Source: Sphingobacterium sp.
Lineage (GTDB): Bacteria > Bacteroidota > Bacteroidia > Sphingobacteriales > Sphingobacteriaceae
NCBI GenBank assembly: GCA_031277685.1
Contig: JAITLV010000150.1
Span: forward strand, 1 to 64,000
Length of the DNA: 64,000 bases
Reading direction: 5' to 3'
Shown here: positions 19,777 through 29,701 of the stretch, piece by piece
How the letters are laid out: each line of letters opens with the position of its first letter
How positions within the stretch are numbered: the stretch's first letter is position 1
Notes under the pieces: generated by a model
What the model saw: only the letters and a program-made list of their open reading frames with translations
What the model was told of the DNA's origin: nothing
The model's database searches: none
Translations under genes and position numbers: made by a program

Positions 19777-20928
19777 ATGAATTTACACGGAAAGGGACTT
19801 TTATTGTCTTTAATTACCGGAATGTGCCTTTGTTTTGGCATCCTGTCATCGTGCAAAAAAAATGAGATTAATGACAAAGCACCGATGAAAAATAAACTGA
19901 AAGCAAGCGCTTCAAATGCACAAAAAACGCTGTCCACCAATAACAAGATTCGGGATATGGTATTGATCTATGGCGGGGGCACCGAGAAAGGACAGGACTG
20001 GGATTTTTATTCCTTCCATCCCTATGTGGTCTATAAAACCGATCAGCAGGTTTATGAATGGATGTTCGATGGTTTTCTATTTCTCGAACTCAGTGATGAC
20101 TGGAATTATTCCTTTACTTTAGGACATGGAGACCCCAATAAACCTGCTCAAAAAGCTAACTGGGCTACGCTGATCGATAAATACTTTGAAGCCGGACGCT
20201 CCCTACATGAGTTAGACCAAGCGATAGACGATGCGACATGGAGTGCCGGTCAGCCTCCATCCAAAAGGAAAATTGTCATCGGGATTCCCGAACCCTTAAC
20301 CGCTGTTGCAAACAACTGGGGGATGGCCGAAGGAATCTGGTTAAATTTTCAGAATCCCAGCCACAAAACCATGGCCTGCAAATGGTTTATTGATGAGGTA
20401 CGTGCGCGCTTCAGCAGCGCCGCTTTCCGTCATCTTACTTTAGATGGATTCTATTGGATCGGAGAGTCAGTGGAAGACAATGCAAGCACCATTTCAGCCA
20501 TAGGAACCTATCTAAATGGTTATAATCTAAGCTTCAACTGGATCCCTTGGTGGCAATCTCCCGGCTATACGAATCCCGGAGCACTGGGCTTTTCAGACAC
20601 GTACCTGCAACCGAATTACTTCTTCTACAATGTTCCTGTCAGCCGGCTCCAAGATGCCTGTAATGCAGCAAACACCTATGGACTGGGACTGGAAATGGAA
20701 TTTGATGACAACATCCTTTATTTTGATCCTTATCGTACAAAATTTAACCAATACTTCGATGTATTTGGCCAAAACAATGTCTTTGACACTAAAAAATTGA
20801 CTTACTACCAATCTGAGAATACAATTCTGAAATTATGGAGTTCTACAGATCCCCTACATAAAACCATGTATAAACGCTTGAGTGAAACAGTTACACGAAG
20901 ACAAAAATTAGGTATACCCGCCCTGTAG
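19777..20928 (+). CDS. DUF4855 lipoprotein, paralogue B
   Basis: A 383-residue lipoprotein (FGILSSCKK lipobox) that is a tandem paralogue of the preceding gene, alignable end to end from IRDMVLIYGGG to the C-terminus. All shared blocks of the pair are kept, including GFYWIGE, NWIPWWQSPGY and LEMEFDD. The two copies have drifted enough to suggest different substrates or linkages rather than a recent duplication. It starts at ATG 19777 after an 82-bp gap that holds no other gene. Confidence 0.8.
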   Translation: MNLHGKGLLLSLITGMCLCFGILSSCKKNEINDKAPMKNKLKASASNAQKTLSTNNKIRDMVLIYGGGTEKGQDWDFYSFHPYVVYKTDQQVYEWMFDGFLFLELSDDWNYSFTLGHGDPNKPAQKANWATLIDKYFEAGRSLHELDQAIDDATWSAGQPPSKRKIVIGIPEPLTAVANNWGMAEGIWLNFQNPSHKTMACKWFIDEVRARFSSAAFRHLTLDGFYWIGESVEDNASTISAIGTYLNGYNLSFNWIPWWQSPGYTNPGALGFSDTYLQPNYFFYNVPVSRLQDACNAANTYGLGLEMEFDDNILYFDPYRTKFNQYFDVFGQNNVFDTKKLTYYQSENTILKLWSSTDPLHKTMYKRLSETVTRRQKLGIPAL

Positions 20929-20971
20929 AACCCCTGGACATGATGAACAATAATTATTTAAACTTAAAAAA

Positions 20972-22180
20972 ATGACGCAAATGATTGATGCAACTAAATT
21001 AGCCGAACTATATAAAACGAACCTACTTAACGATGTCATACCTTTCTGGTTAAAAAATTCCTTAGATAAGGAATATGGTGGATATTTCACCTGTTTAGAA
21101 AGAGATGGCCAGCGATTTGATACCGACAAATTTGTCTGGCTTCAAGCTCGTCAGGTATGGACTTTTTCCATGTTATACCTCGAAGTCGAAAAACGAGAAG
21201 AGTGGCTGGCTATGGCCGAGGCAGGAGCTTCATTTTTATTGCAACATGGCATGGATGAAAATGGCCTTTGGTATTTCTCATTAACAAGGGCGGGACAGGC
21301 ACTCGTACAGCCTTACAATATATTTTCAGACTGTTTCGCCGCCATGGCTTTCGGCAAACTGTATCAGGCTACTGGTCATAAAGAGTACGCAACTATAGCT
21401 CAAACTACTTTTAATCATATTCTGGAACGGCAGCACAGTCCGAAGGGCATTTATACCAAAACAGTTAGCGGCACCCGGGAGATGGAAAATTTTGCATTGC
21501 CAATGATCCTATGTAACCTGGTCCTTGAATTGGAATCACTACTGGATCCAGCATTGGTAGAAAAAACCATTGAAACGGGTATCAGTACTGTGATGAATAA
21601 ATTTTACCAAGCTGATAAGGGAGTTATACTGGAAAATATCCTGTGGGATGGCAGTTTTTCCGATTCCTTTGAAGGTAGACTCATCAATCCAGGCCACGGT
21701 CTGGAAGCCATGTGGTTTATCATGGATCTGGCAAAACGAAGCAATAATATCGAATTGATACACCGGGCTACAGCGATCACACTGCAGCTGGTTGAATATG
21801 GCTGGGATAAAAAACACGGCGGTATCTTCTATTTCATGGATGTATTCAAGCGGCCCGTGCAACAGCTTGAATGGGATCAGAAGCTCTGGTGGGTTCATAT
21901 AGAAACGATGATCAGTTTAGCAAAAGGCTATCTGCTGACCGGTGACAAAAAGTGCGCAGAATGGTTTAACAAATTGCATGAATATACTTGGAGTCATTTT
22001 CCCGATCCGGAGTATGGAGAATGGTTTGGTTATTTAAACCGATATGGCACACCTCTTTTATCTCTAAAAGGTGGAAAATGGAAGGGCTGCTTCCACGTAC
22101 CGAGAGGCTTATACCAACTCTGGAAAACCATGGAAGCTATTGAACAAAAACACGGGCTTAACCTTTTAACTGCTCAATAG
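20972..22180 (+). CDS. AGE-family sugar 2-epimerase
   Basis: A 402-residue cytoplasmic (alpha/alpha)6-barrel protein of the N-acylglucosamine 2-epimerase/cellobiose 2-epimerase family. Typical blocks are LQARQVWTFSMLY, HGLEAMWFIMDLA, EWDQKLWWVHIE and EWFGYLNRYG, followed by KGCFHVPRGLY near the end. The His residues in HGLEAMW and FHVPR are the expected catalytic/acid-base His of the family. It overlaps the same operon as a sugar permease 3 bp downstream, so it probably converts the imported sugar at C2. Whether the substrate is GlcNAc, a disaccharide or mannose/glucose cannot be decided from sequence alone. Confidence 0.85.
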   Translation: MTQMIDATKLAELYKTNLLNDVIPFWLKNSLDKEYGGYFTCLERDGQRFDTDKFVWLQARQVWTFSMLYLEVEKREEWLAMAEAGASFLLQHGMDENGLWYFSLTRAGQALVQPYNIFSDCFAAMAFGKLYQATGHKEYATIAQTTFNHILERQHSPKGIYTKTVSGTREMENFALPMILCNLVLELESLLDPALVEKTIETGISTVMNKFYQADKGVILENILWDGSFSDSFEGRLINPGHGLEAMWFIMDLAKRSNNIELIHRATAITLQLVEYGWDKKHGGIFYFMDVFKRPVQQLEWDQKLWWVHIETMISLAKGYLLTGDKKCAEWFNKLHEYTWSHFPDPEYGEWFGYLNRYGTPLLSLKGGKWKGCFHVPRGLYQLWKTMEAIEQKHGLNLLTAQ

Positions 22181-22183
22181 GAT

Positions 22184-23422
22184 ATGGCCTTTACTTCGAT
22201 CAACACTGATTTTGACCGGCATGCTCAGGATCTTAAGCCACAGAAAACCGCTCTGATATTGCTTGCGGGACTTTATTTCATGATGGGCTTCATCACTTGC
22301 CTCAATGATTCACTCGTCCCCTTTTTTAAATCCGGTTTTGATTTAAATTATGCAGAATCTTCCCTTGTACAATTTTATTTTTTTGTGACTTATGCCATTA
22401 TGTCCATTCCCGCAGGAAGAATTGTCGAGAAAACCGGATATAAAAAAGGGATGGTACTGGGTTTTGGCATTGCAAGTTTTGGTTCTTTTCTCTTTTTGCC
22501 CGCATCACTGTTTCACCAATACGAAATATTCTTAGGAGCCTTGTTTATTCTCGCCCTTGGCATTGTGCTGTTACAGGTTGCTGCCAATCCTTACGCCACA
22601 TTATTAGGTAAACCAGAGACCGCCTCCGCCCGACTGGCATTGATCCAAGGAATAGGATCACTAGGCACAACGATAGCGCCCCTTTTTGGTGCCCATGTTA
22701 TCTTGTCCCATATCGGGACACAACATGCTATAGGGGCTTTAACAATACCCTATATCGGCATCGGTATTTCCCTTCTCCTCGTCGCGGTGATTGTCTCCGT
22801 GATCGCTCTTCCGAATATAGTCACTGGAGCGAACCGGAATATGGATCAGGGAGGAAGAACATTGCTTTCATTCCGGAATTTGAGATTCGGCACGCTGGCC
22901 ATATTCATGTATGTAGGCGCCGAAGTCACCATTGGTACTTTTCTGACCAATTATATTGCAGATCTTTTAGCTATTCAGGAACATCAGGCCAATAGTTATG
23001 TTGCATTTTATTGGGGTGGTATGCTCTTAGGGCGGCTTGCAGGTTCAATCTTATTAAAATCAGTTCAACCGCAGCGCATGCTCATATCCGGGGCAATAAT
23101 AGCTTGTGCACTTATACTTACTTCCATCTTGACGAGCGGTATGCTAGCAGCCTGGTCTCTCATCGCTCTCGGTATTTGCAATGCTACTATGTTTGCTATT
23201 GTCTTTTCCTTATCCATACAGGATCTGGGTAAGTACACGACACGTGCTTCCGGTCTCCTGTCGACTGCGATCGCAGGTGGAGCCATCATACCCTATATAT
23301 GTGGTGTAATAGTTGATCAATATTCATGGGCCTGGGGCTTTATACCTGTTCTCTGCTGTTACAGCTACTTGATTTTCTATGGCATGAATGGCTATAAGCA
23401 CAATACGAATCAAGTGTATTAA
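22184..23422 (+). CDS. FucP-like sugar MFS permease
   Basis: A 412-residue inner-membrane MFS protein with twelve hydrophobic segments and the hallmark first-helix region of the FHS/FucP-GluP family (FMMGFITCLNDSLVPFFK) plus PAGRIVEKTGYKKGM. It should carry a monosaccharide or small oligosaccharide from periplasm to cytoplasm by proton symport. Its start is 3 bp after the epimerase stop, so the two are probably co-translated and act on the same sugar. Confidence 0.88.
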   Translation: MAFTSINTDFDRHAQDLKPQKTALILLAGLYFMMGFITCLNDSLVPFFKSGFDLNYAESSLVQFYFFVTYAIMSIPAGRIVEKTGYKKGMVLGFGIASFGSFLFLPASLFHQYEIFLGALFILALGIVLLQVAANPYATLLGKPETASARLALIQGIGSLGTTIAPLFGAHVILSHIGTQHAIGALTIPYIGIGISLLLVAVIVSVIALPNIVTGANRNMDQGGRTLLSFRNLRFGTLAIFMYVGAEVTIGTFLTNYIADLLAIQEHQANSYVAFYWGGMLLGRLAGSILLKSVQPQRMLISGAIIACALILTSILTSGMLAAWSLIALGICNATMFAIVFSLSIQDLGKYTTRASGLLSTAIAGGAIIPYICGVIVDQYSWAWGFIPVLCCYSYLIFYGMNGYKHNTNQVY

Positions 23423-23463
23423 CGATGACCATTATCCTTCACTATTAATGATATTATAAAAAG

Positions 23464-24972
23464 ATGAAATATACCTTATTAATCCTATTCACAAGCATTT
23501 TGACAATTTTTTCAGTGGCCGCCCAAACCAAGGCCGTAAAGGGAACATGGATCAATCTTTCTTATCAGGATGTAAGAAATAAATATACCAATCCTGCCCA
23601 CGTGGATTATACCAGTCCCAAGTTTTGGAATCAAAAAATTAAAGAATATTCCGAAATGGGCATATCGTACCTGATTATTATGGCTGTGGCCAACGAACGA
23701 AAATCATATTACCCCTCCGATTTCATGGAACCTGCCTATCCGGCAGACCGGGAGAGCCCGATCGAAGCCATTATGCGCACAGCTGACAGTTTAGGGATGA
23801 AGGTATTTATGAGCTGTGGCTGGGCCATCAATCAGTATGATGACCGTACTAGCACTGAAATACCTTTACTTCAACAGCGTATTATGCGGGAGACTGCGGC
23901 CAAATTTGGAAAGCGAAAATCATTTTACGGCTGGTACCTCCCTATAGAAGACGGTTTATTTCCTTTCCTGTCCGACGAGGCCGTAGAATTTACCAATACA
24001 CTAACAGCTGAAGGAAAACGCCTCGTACCGTCTGCACGTGTCATGATTTCACCATACGGTCTGTGGATGGCCGAAGTAGACAGCGAAAAATTTGCAGCCC
24101 AGATCCGAAAACTAAAAGTCGATATTGTTGCTTATCAGGATGAAGTTGGCTGTGTGAGAGAACCGCTTCCCATCAAAAAAGTGAAACAACATTTGAAGAC
24201 ATTAGGCAAAATACACGAGGGAACGGCAATAGCGTTTTGGACAAACGTTGAATCTTTCACCTGGGAAAGGGGAACCAATTCAGTTGAATCAGCATTAATT
24301 CCTGCTGCTTTCCCACGCTATCTTTCTCAAATAACCGGCGCCACACAGGCCGGAGCAAAGGAAATAGTCAGCTTTGCAATGTACGGCATCTATGATAAGC
24401 CAAATTCTGACATGCCTATCGGGCAGCCTTACGGCGCTGCCAAGGCTTACATGGATTACATGGACTGGCGCGCCGGTAAAGGTCGATGGCCATGGCTTGA
24501 GGCGACTTTCAAAGGATCCGCAAAGCATGACGCTGCCGGAAAAAAAGTCGAGCTGAAGACAGCTACCCTGACAACATACAAGCAGGGGAGCCTCGTCGAC
24601 GGCCTTTACGGTCAGGAGGATACAAAAGATCAACGGTGGACTGCTTTTGAAAATGGAAAGATGACTGCCGTGATCGATCTAAATGAATCCATATCCATCA
24701 GCAATCTCGCTGCCAGGTTTTTGCATTATCGTAAAGAAAATATTGTACTGCCCTCAACAGTGACTTTTTCCCGCTCAAAGGATGGCAAAAATTTTGAAAA
24801 CATAAAAACCGTATCGATCGAAATATCCAAAAATGACCAGCATGATTGCTGGATAGATATGGCATTTGTGGAAAATATCGCAAAAACGGCACGCTATATT
24901 AAAGTAGAAGCAGAAGGCGAACAAAATACGTTGATCATGTGTGATGAACTGCTTGTCAATATGGTCAGGTAA
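23464..24972 (+). CDS. DUF4434-type TIM-barrel protein, putative glycoside hydrolase
   Basis: A 502-residue exported protein with a signal peptide (TSILTIFSVAAQ). A TIM-barrel-like N-terminal domain of the DUF4434 kind follows (GTWINLSYQD, MGISYLIIMAVANE, FYGWYLPIEDG, VDIVAYQDEVG, AIAFWTNVESF). The C-terminal ~140 residues resemble an F5/8 type C-like sandwich. The acidic residues in WYLPIED and YQDEVG are placed like catalytic carboxylates of retaining glycosidases, but this is inference. It probably acts in the periplasm or at the surface on the glycan imported by this locus. Confidence 0.72.
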   Translation: MKYTLLILFTSILTIFSVAAQTKAVKGTWINLSYQDVRNKYTNPAHVDYTSPKFWNQKIKEYSEMGISYLIIMAVANERKSYYPSDFMEPAYPADRESPIEAIMRTADSLGMKVFMSCGWAINQYDDRTSTEIPLLQQRIMRETAAKFGKRKSFYGWYLPIEDGLFPFLSDEAVEFTNTLTAEGKRLVPSARVMISPYGLWMAEVDSEKFAAQIRKLKVDIVAYQDEVGCVREPLPIKKVKQHLKTLGKIHEGTAIAFWTNVESFTWERGTNSVESALIPAAFPRYLSQITGATQAGAKEIVSFAMYGIYDKPNSDMPIGQPYGAAKAYMDYMDWRAGKGRWPWLEATFKGSAKHDAAGKKVELKTATLTTYKQGSLVDGLYGQEDTKDQRWTAFENGKMTAVIDLNESISISNLAARFLHYRKENIVLPSTVTFSRSKDGKNFENIKTVSIEISKNDQHDCWIDMAFVENIAKTARYIKVEAEGEQNTLIMCDELLVNMVR

Positions 24973-25063
24973 CGGTAATCAAAAATAAACTTACAGGCCA
25001 TACCAGCGATTCAAAACGGTCGATTAAAGCCGGTCAAATGGCAAATACAGAACCAAAAAGAAT

Positions 25064-27352
25064 ATGAATAACACTGTTTTAAGAAATATATTTTTAGTCG
25101 TCATTCTGCTTATACTAAGCCCTATACAACATAGCTCAGCCATTGACAGCGTCCATACGAAATCCATTCCCGACCAACTGGTACATTTAAAATGCAAGAA
25201 TATGGAGATAGCTATTGATAGCCACAATGGGATCCTCCGTGAAATACGTTATAAGAATAAAGGATTGGTCGTAAAAAACATGGAGCCAACTCACAATCAG
25301 CTCTGGACTTTATCGTTGACAGATGCAGGACAGACAGTAGAACTACAAGCAGATGATTTCGCCGATTTTAGCGTTCAAAAACTTTCGAACGACTCGATGA
25401 AGCTGGTTTGGCAATCTTACAAAAGGCAAGCTTGGCAATCCCTTGCTGTTGAAGTCGATATTAAAATGCAATCCGCAACTGGCCTCTCCTATTGGAATAT
25501 CCGGGTAAAAGGTCTAGAAAAAAAACTGCTCAACCGAGTCATCTTTCCAGCAATAGACGGATTAAAACCGATTGAAAACGGCACATTTGCTATCCCGCAC
25601 TGGATGGGAGAAATCATGAATGCTCCTAAACAGCATCTATTGGCTTCTGCCGAAAAAAAATCGCAGTTTAGCTGGACCTACCCCGGCTTACTTGCCATGC
25701 AATTTATGACATTGTATGACACACACGGACTTTACATGGCATGCAATGATCAGCATATGCAGCAGAAAGAGTTTTCACTTTATCATGAGATCAATCAAGG
25801 ACTGACTTTGCAAATAGCACATACACCCTCCTTAATGGACCGGCAGGAATATACGCTGCCATATCAAGTAATTATCGGGGCATATCAGGGTGACTGGATG
25901 ACCGCGAGCCGTATCTATAAGTCCTGGGCAGTTGAACAAAACTGGGTAAAACAGAGCCGGTTGAAAAATGGATTGATCCCTGACTGGATACGCAACACCG
26001 GACTCTGGGTATGGAACAGAGGCAAATCAGATCAAGTACTGGCACCAGCAATGGAGTTAAAAGATCATTCAGATTTCCCCATAAGTGTTTTATGGCACTG
26101 GTGGCATCATGGTTCCTATGATGACAGCTTCCCCGAGTACCTACCGCCAAGAGAAGGAGTAAACAGCTTTATAGATCATATTTCAGAAGCGAAAACAAAG
26201 GGCATACATGCTTTGGCTTATATGAACGCCCTGCAATGGGGAGACAGTACAGCCAGCTGGTTGACCGAAAATGCCTATCGGTATGCCATCAAGGACCGGC
26301 AAGGAAAACCGCTGACCCATGTGTACAACATCTTCACAAACAAACCGCTGACCAATATGTGTGTAGGAACAAAATTCTGGCGAAATAAATACAAAATAAC
26401 AGCAGGCACACTGTTAAAAGATTATGGCATTAGCGGTATATATATGGATCAAGCTTGTATACAGAGAACTTGTTATGATCCAAGCCACGGTCATCCTATC
26501 GGTGGGGGAAATTTTTGGGCACAATTTTCAAAGCAGCTGACCGAAGATGTAAGATCAAGTACGGATAGCCCTATCGCTTTATCAGGAGAAGGTTCGTGTG
26601 AAGCCTGGATCCCCTCCCTTGATCTTTTTCTGTCACTACAAGTAAGCCGGGAAAGATATTCGGGAGTTGATGGCTGGGATCCTATTCCGCTATTTCAGGC
26701 TGTTTACCATGAATATGCCCTAAGCTATGGAAGCTATTCTTCTTTGCTGATGCCCCCCTATGATGAATTATGGCCAGAAAGGTACAGGCCGTCAACATCA
26801 GATACTTTAGCTGGTATTTACCGTCAACAATTTATGCTGGAGCAGGCACGCTCGTTCGTTTGGGGTATGCAACCTATGCTTGCAAACTATCATGAAACAT
26901 TGATGCGCAGTCGGAAGCCCGAAATGGACTTTATTCTCCGTTTGGCTAAGCTACGCTATGGGCAATTAAAATATCTACAGGATGGAGAATTTTACCGCCC
27001 GCCGGTATTTGTCGAAAAACAAAACAAGATGTCCATAGCCATATCCAAACTGTCCATCTACGCAGGCCAGAATGAACATGTGAAAACGTTCCACAAATCC
27101 GTTAATACGGTGCTGGTCGGCGCATGGCGATCACCCGATGGTTTATTGGGAATACCCATTGTCAATATTGCCCAAGGACAAACCAGTGTTGATTTTATCC
27201 TGGATGCAAAAGATTATCAGTTACCACAACAGGGAACAATCTATTTGTCAAGGGAAAACCAAAAAAAGAAAATTGGGAATTACTCTAATGGACGAATTGA
27301 AATAAAAGTGCCACTTGCTGGATACGATGCATTAATTATTGAAATAGGGTGA
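25064..27352 (+). CDS. DUF6259-type putative glycoside hydrolase
   Basis: A 762-residue exported protein with an N-terminal signal (IFLVVILLILSPIQHSSA). An N-terminal beta-sandwich is followed by a (beta/alpha)8-like core with GLWVWNRGKSDQV, VLWHWWHHGSYDD, GIHALAYMNALQWG, GISGIYMDQACIQR and ALSGEGSCEAWI. A C-terminal beta domain follows. The Asp in IYMDQ and the Glu in SGEGSCE are in the right places for nucleophile and acid/base, as in GH101/GH31-like barrels. I assign DUF6259 from the overall layout. It is the last gene of the locus. Confidence 0.72.
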   Translation: MNNTVLRNIFLVVILLILSPIQHSSAIDSVHTKSIPDQLVHLKCKNMEIAIDSHNGILREIRYKNKGLVVKNMEPTHNQLWTLSLTDAGQTVELQADDFADFSVQKLSNDSMKLVWQSYKRQAWQSLAVEVDIKMQSATGLSYWNIRVKGLEKKLLNRVIFPAIDGLKPIENGTFAIPHWMGEIMNAPKQHLLASAEKKSQFSWTYPGLLAMQFMTLYDTHGLYMACNDQHMQQKEFSLYHEINQGLTLQIAHTPSLMDRQEYTLPYQVIIGAYQGDWMTASRIYKSWAVEQNWVKQSRLKNGLIPDWIRNTGLWVWNRGKSDQVLAPAMELKDHSDFPISVLWHWWHHGSYDDSFPEYLPPREGVNSFIDHISEAKTKGIHALAYMNALQWGDSTASWLTENAYRYAIKDRQGKPLTHVYNIFTNKPLTNMCVGTKFWRNKYKITAGTLLKDYGISGIYMDQACIQRTCYDPSHGHPIGGGNFWAQFSKQLTEDVRSSTDSPIALSGEGSCEAWIPSLDLFLSLQVSRERYSGVDGWDPIPLFQAVYHEYALSYGSYSSLLMPPYDELWPERYRPSTSDTLAGIYRQQFMLEQARSFVWGMQPMLANYHETLMRSRKPEMDFILRLAKLRYGQLKYLQDGEFYRPPVFVEKQNKMSIAISKLSIYAGQNEHVKTFHKSVNTVLVGAWRSPDGLLGIPIVNIAQGQTSVDFILDAKDYQLPQQGTIYLSRENQKKKIGNYSNGRIEIKVPLAGYDALIIEIG

Positions 27353-27789
27353 CGTCCTGCCCCTATTTCAGGAGATGTTTCCAAGAGATTTTCGAAAGTC
27401 TTAAAAAACCACATTTAAACAGGCACTTTTGCTAGAAACAGGACCTGCCGCCTGTTGCTGCTCTTCTCATTCCTGGTCTCCTGTTGTTTTTCCTGTTCAT
27501 TTTTCCCCGTCAATTCCTGTAGCTGCTTGCTACTATACCCTCCCGTCTCCTGCACGAGCAGCATCCCCAACGATGCAAACAGTCCACTATCCGCATGGAA
27601 GTGAAAGGCGCTATCCTATTGTCCAAAATAGCGAGCCTATTTGTGGCGATATAGCTACAATAAATATGTTTAAACATAAATACAGAAACCACTCTTAAAA
27701 TTTCCTTTAAATTTGCTTTTATTAATCAAATTGACATTAAAATTACAATAAGATTAAAAATAATTTAACATAAATTTAATAAATCCAAA
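27353..27789. other. Intergenic region, 437 bp, no firm gene
   Basis: No convincing gene is present. One rightward frame near 27441-27530 reads as a hydrophobic, Cys-rich segment (RLLLLFSFLVSCCFSC) like a lipoprotein signal, but it lacks an ATG and a plausible mature part, so it may be a decayed gene. The last ~90 bp before 27790 are very AT-rich and should hold the promoter of the small peptide gene. Confidence 0.4.
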
Positions 27790-27963
27790 ATGAAAAAGAA
27801 CGAAAACAACTTGCTCCATGGCTGTAATGCATCTATTTATGAATCACCACGTATCCAAGTGCAACATATTGAATTAGAGTACAGTATTTCGGCAGGTTCA
27901 GTACAGCCAACAATCACAGAATCCTGGGAAACCGAAACCCAGACAAAAGAATTGGACTGGTGA
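27790..27963 (+). CDS. Small 57-residue protein upstream of fimbrillin-like gene
   Basis: An ATG at 27790 opens a 57-codon frame (start MKKNENNLLHGCNASIYESP, end TQTKELDW) ending at TGA 27961-27963. The composition is protein-like and acidic at the C-terminus, without a signal peptide. Short proteins of this kind, with a YESPRIxVxxIELE-like block and an acidic Trp-containing tail, are often found directly upstream of fimbrillin-family lipoproteins in Bacteroidota. Its position 91 bp before such a gene supports it. The function is unknown. Confidence 0.55.
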   Translation: MKKNENNLLHGCNASIYESPRIQVQHIELEYSISAGSVQPTITESWETETQTKELDW

Positions 27964-28054
27964 AACAATGCAGCTGTCTTGGAGACGGCTGCAATTCGTT
28001 TAAACTGGATATAAAATAGCAGAATTTAAGATATTTTTTAAGAAAAGTAAAAAT

Positions 28055-29686
28055 ATGAAAAGTAACATAAGGTATAGCCATATTAGCCTTTTATTTGTTT
28101 TGGTTATACTAATCAATGCCTGTAGTAAAGAGCGCTCAGCGATCAACGGCATCAATGGTTCCACTGTACGACTGAATATAGGGCAGACATTTTCTTTGCC
28201 GGATGACAAGAGCAAAACCGCTGCAACTGGGCGACGCATCAGCGAGTCATCGCAGTCAAAAGAAATCGCTTATAATGACCAATACACACTGGTCGCTACA
28301 CTAAGAGAAGTAGGGCCACAAGCCTCCAATCCCAAAGCTTCAAATAACAAAGCAGCAGTACGTGCAACAAGTGAACAGAAAGCACTAAAAGATGGCACTT
28401 CTTATTATGTAGCCATTTTTGATGCTTCAGGTGAATACCTAGAGACAAAATCATTTAGACAGGGTGACGGTGTAAAGGATTTTGCAATAGATAATGGCAA
28501 ATATACGTTCGTTATCTATGCTTCTGGTACAAATGCCCCCTTGTCCTTCCTAAATTCGGGAACTAACCTGAATGCCGCAAAATTTGAACAGTTGAGCGCA
28601 GATCAGGATCTGATGATGGATCAGGTCTCTTTCGAGGTAAAAGATGGCCAGAATGAACTTCAAGCAGAATTAGCACATCTTTTTACGCAAGTTACATTAA
28701 AATTGGATGCCTCTGCAGTTGGCGAAATTAGCATTGGAGAAGGGGAAATAAGCCCTTCACATACTAAAGGATCTATTGCTGTCTCGCTTGCAGATAAAAG
28801 CATTTCCTATCATGGGGCAGCTGAGTCCGTACCGCTTGTATTCCAAAACAAGAGCGGCAAAGTGATCTATTCGGATTCAACATTTATTGCATCCGCAGCA
28901 ACTGCAAATGGTACAGTCAAACTAAGTCATGTTTCCGTCAATGGAAGTACCCCTAAAGATGTGGAACAAGGAGGCTGGAATCTCCGTCCAGGCGTAAAGT
29001 ACGAATTAGAGATTGATCTCAAAGCACCAGCTGATCCCTCTATACCCGTGGCCGGTACGAATTGGAGTATAGGAGATCTCATTTACAGAGACGGGATCTA
29101 CCAATTTGCCCCGCCCAGTGATGAAAGCATTTACTATACCTGGTCGCCATCACAGGCCGATCAGACGGAGGCTTTTTGGTATATGGATTTTGACGATAGC
29201 ATCAAAGGTATGCGTATGTATCGTGTAAACGGATCCTATGCACAAGAGCCACTTGCAGTAACAAGTCAGGATCCCTGTGCATCTGTAAAACCGCTAAATT
29301 CATGGCGACTTCCTACCAGTGCCGAAATCGTTGCCTTGATGTCCAGTAATACTAAAATATATCATGCAAAATATGATACAGGAAATAATAGTTATCTGAA
29401 GACAGGCTTGTTTTTTGGCGTTGATTATCAGCCTGAAAAACCCGAAATGGATAAGTATTTATATTTCCGATCTTTCTACTTTATCTCTGCTGGGATGTAT
29501 CGTTTTGCGCCAACTACGCAAACTGCCTATCTGCTTGCTGACAAAAAATATCTATCCTTTGAGCAGCCTTATAGCGACGACAAACGGACTACTTTAGGTA
29601 GTTATGAGATCAAGCCGCTGACATTTAGGCCGAGCGCATCAGCCCCGAGTGAAGCTGTTAGAATCCGTTGTGTTAAAAACAAATAG
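28055..29686 (+). CDS. Fimbrillin-family lipoprotein with FISUMP-like C-terminus
   Basis: A 543-residue lipoprotein (LFVLVILINAC lipobox). The first ~320 residues follow the fimbrillin/Mfa-like pattern of two beta-rich domains (SYYVAIFDASGEYLETKSF, LAHLFTQVTLKLDAS). The C-terminal ~190 residues carry a block like the FISUMP domain (DPCASVKPLNSWRLPTSAEI, ending AVRIRCVKNK). It is probably a surface adhesin or fimbrial component. It follows the small peptide gene and precedes a hairpin terminator. Confidence 0.78.
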   Translation: MKSNIRYSHISLLFVLVILINACSKERSAINGINGSTVRLNIGQTFSLPDDKSKTAATGRRISESSQSKEIAYNDQYTLVATLREVGPQASNPKASNNKAAVRATSEQKALKDGTSYYVAIFDASGEYLETKSFRQGDGVKDFAIDNGKYTFVIYASGTNAPLSFLNSGTNLNAAKFEQLSADQDLMMDQVSFEVKDGQNELQAELAHLFTQVTLKLDASAVGEISIGEGEISPSHTKGSIAVSLADKSISYHGAAESVPLVFQNKSGKVIYSDSTFIASAATANGTVKLSHVSVNGSTPKDVEQGGWNLRPGVKYELEIDLKAPADPSIPVAGTNWSIGDLIYRDGIYQFAPPSDESIYYTWSPSQADQTEAFWYMDFDDSIKGMRMYRVNGSYAQEPLAVTSQDPCASVKPLNSWRLPTSAEIVALMSSNTKIYHAKYDTGNNSYLKTGLFFGVDYQPEKPEMDKYLYFRSFYFISAGMYRFAPTTQTAYLLADKKYLSFEQPYSDDKRTTLGSYEIKPLTFRPSASAPSEAVRIRCVKNK

Positions 29687-29701
29687 TTCAGCGTGCTATC
29701 A

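Noticed and set aside
27429..27698. Open frame of 89 residues after the DUF6259 gene
   Set aside because: Cys/Ser/Pro-rich, low-complexity product without similarity or plausible start context, and with competing frames on the other strand.
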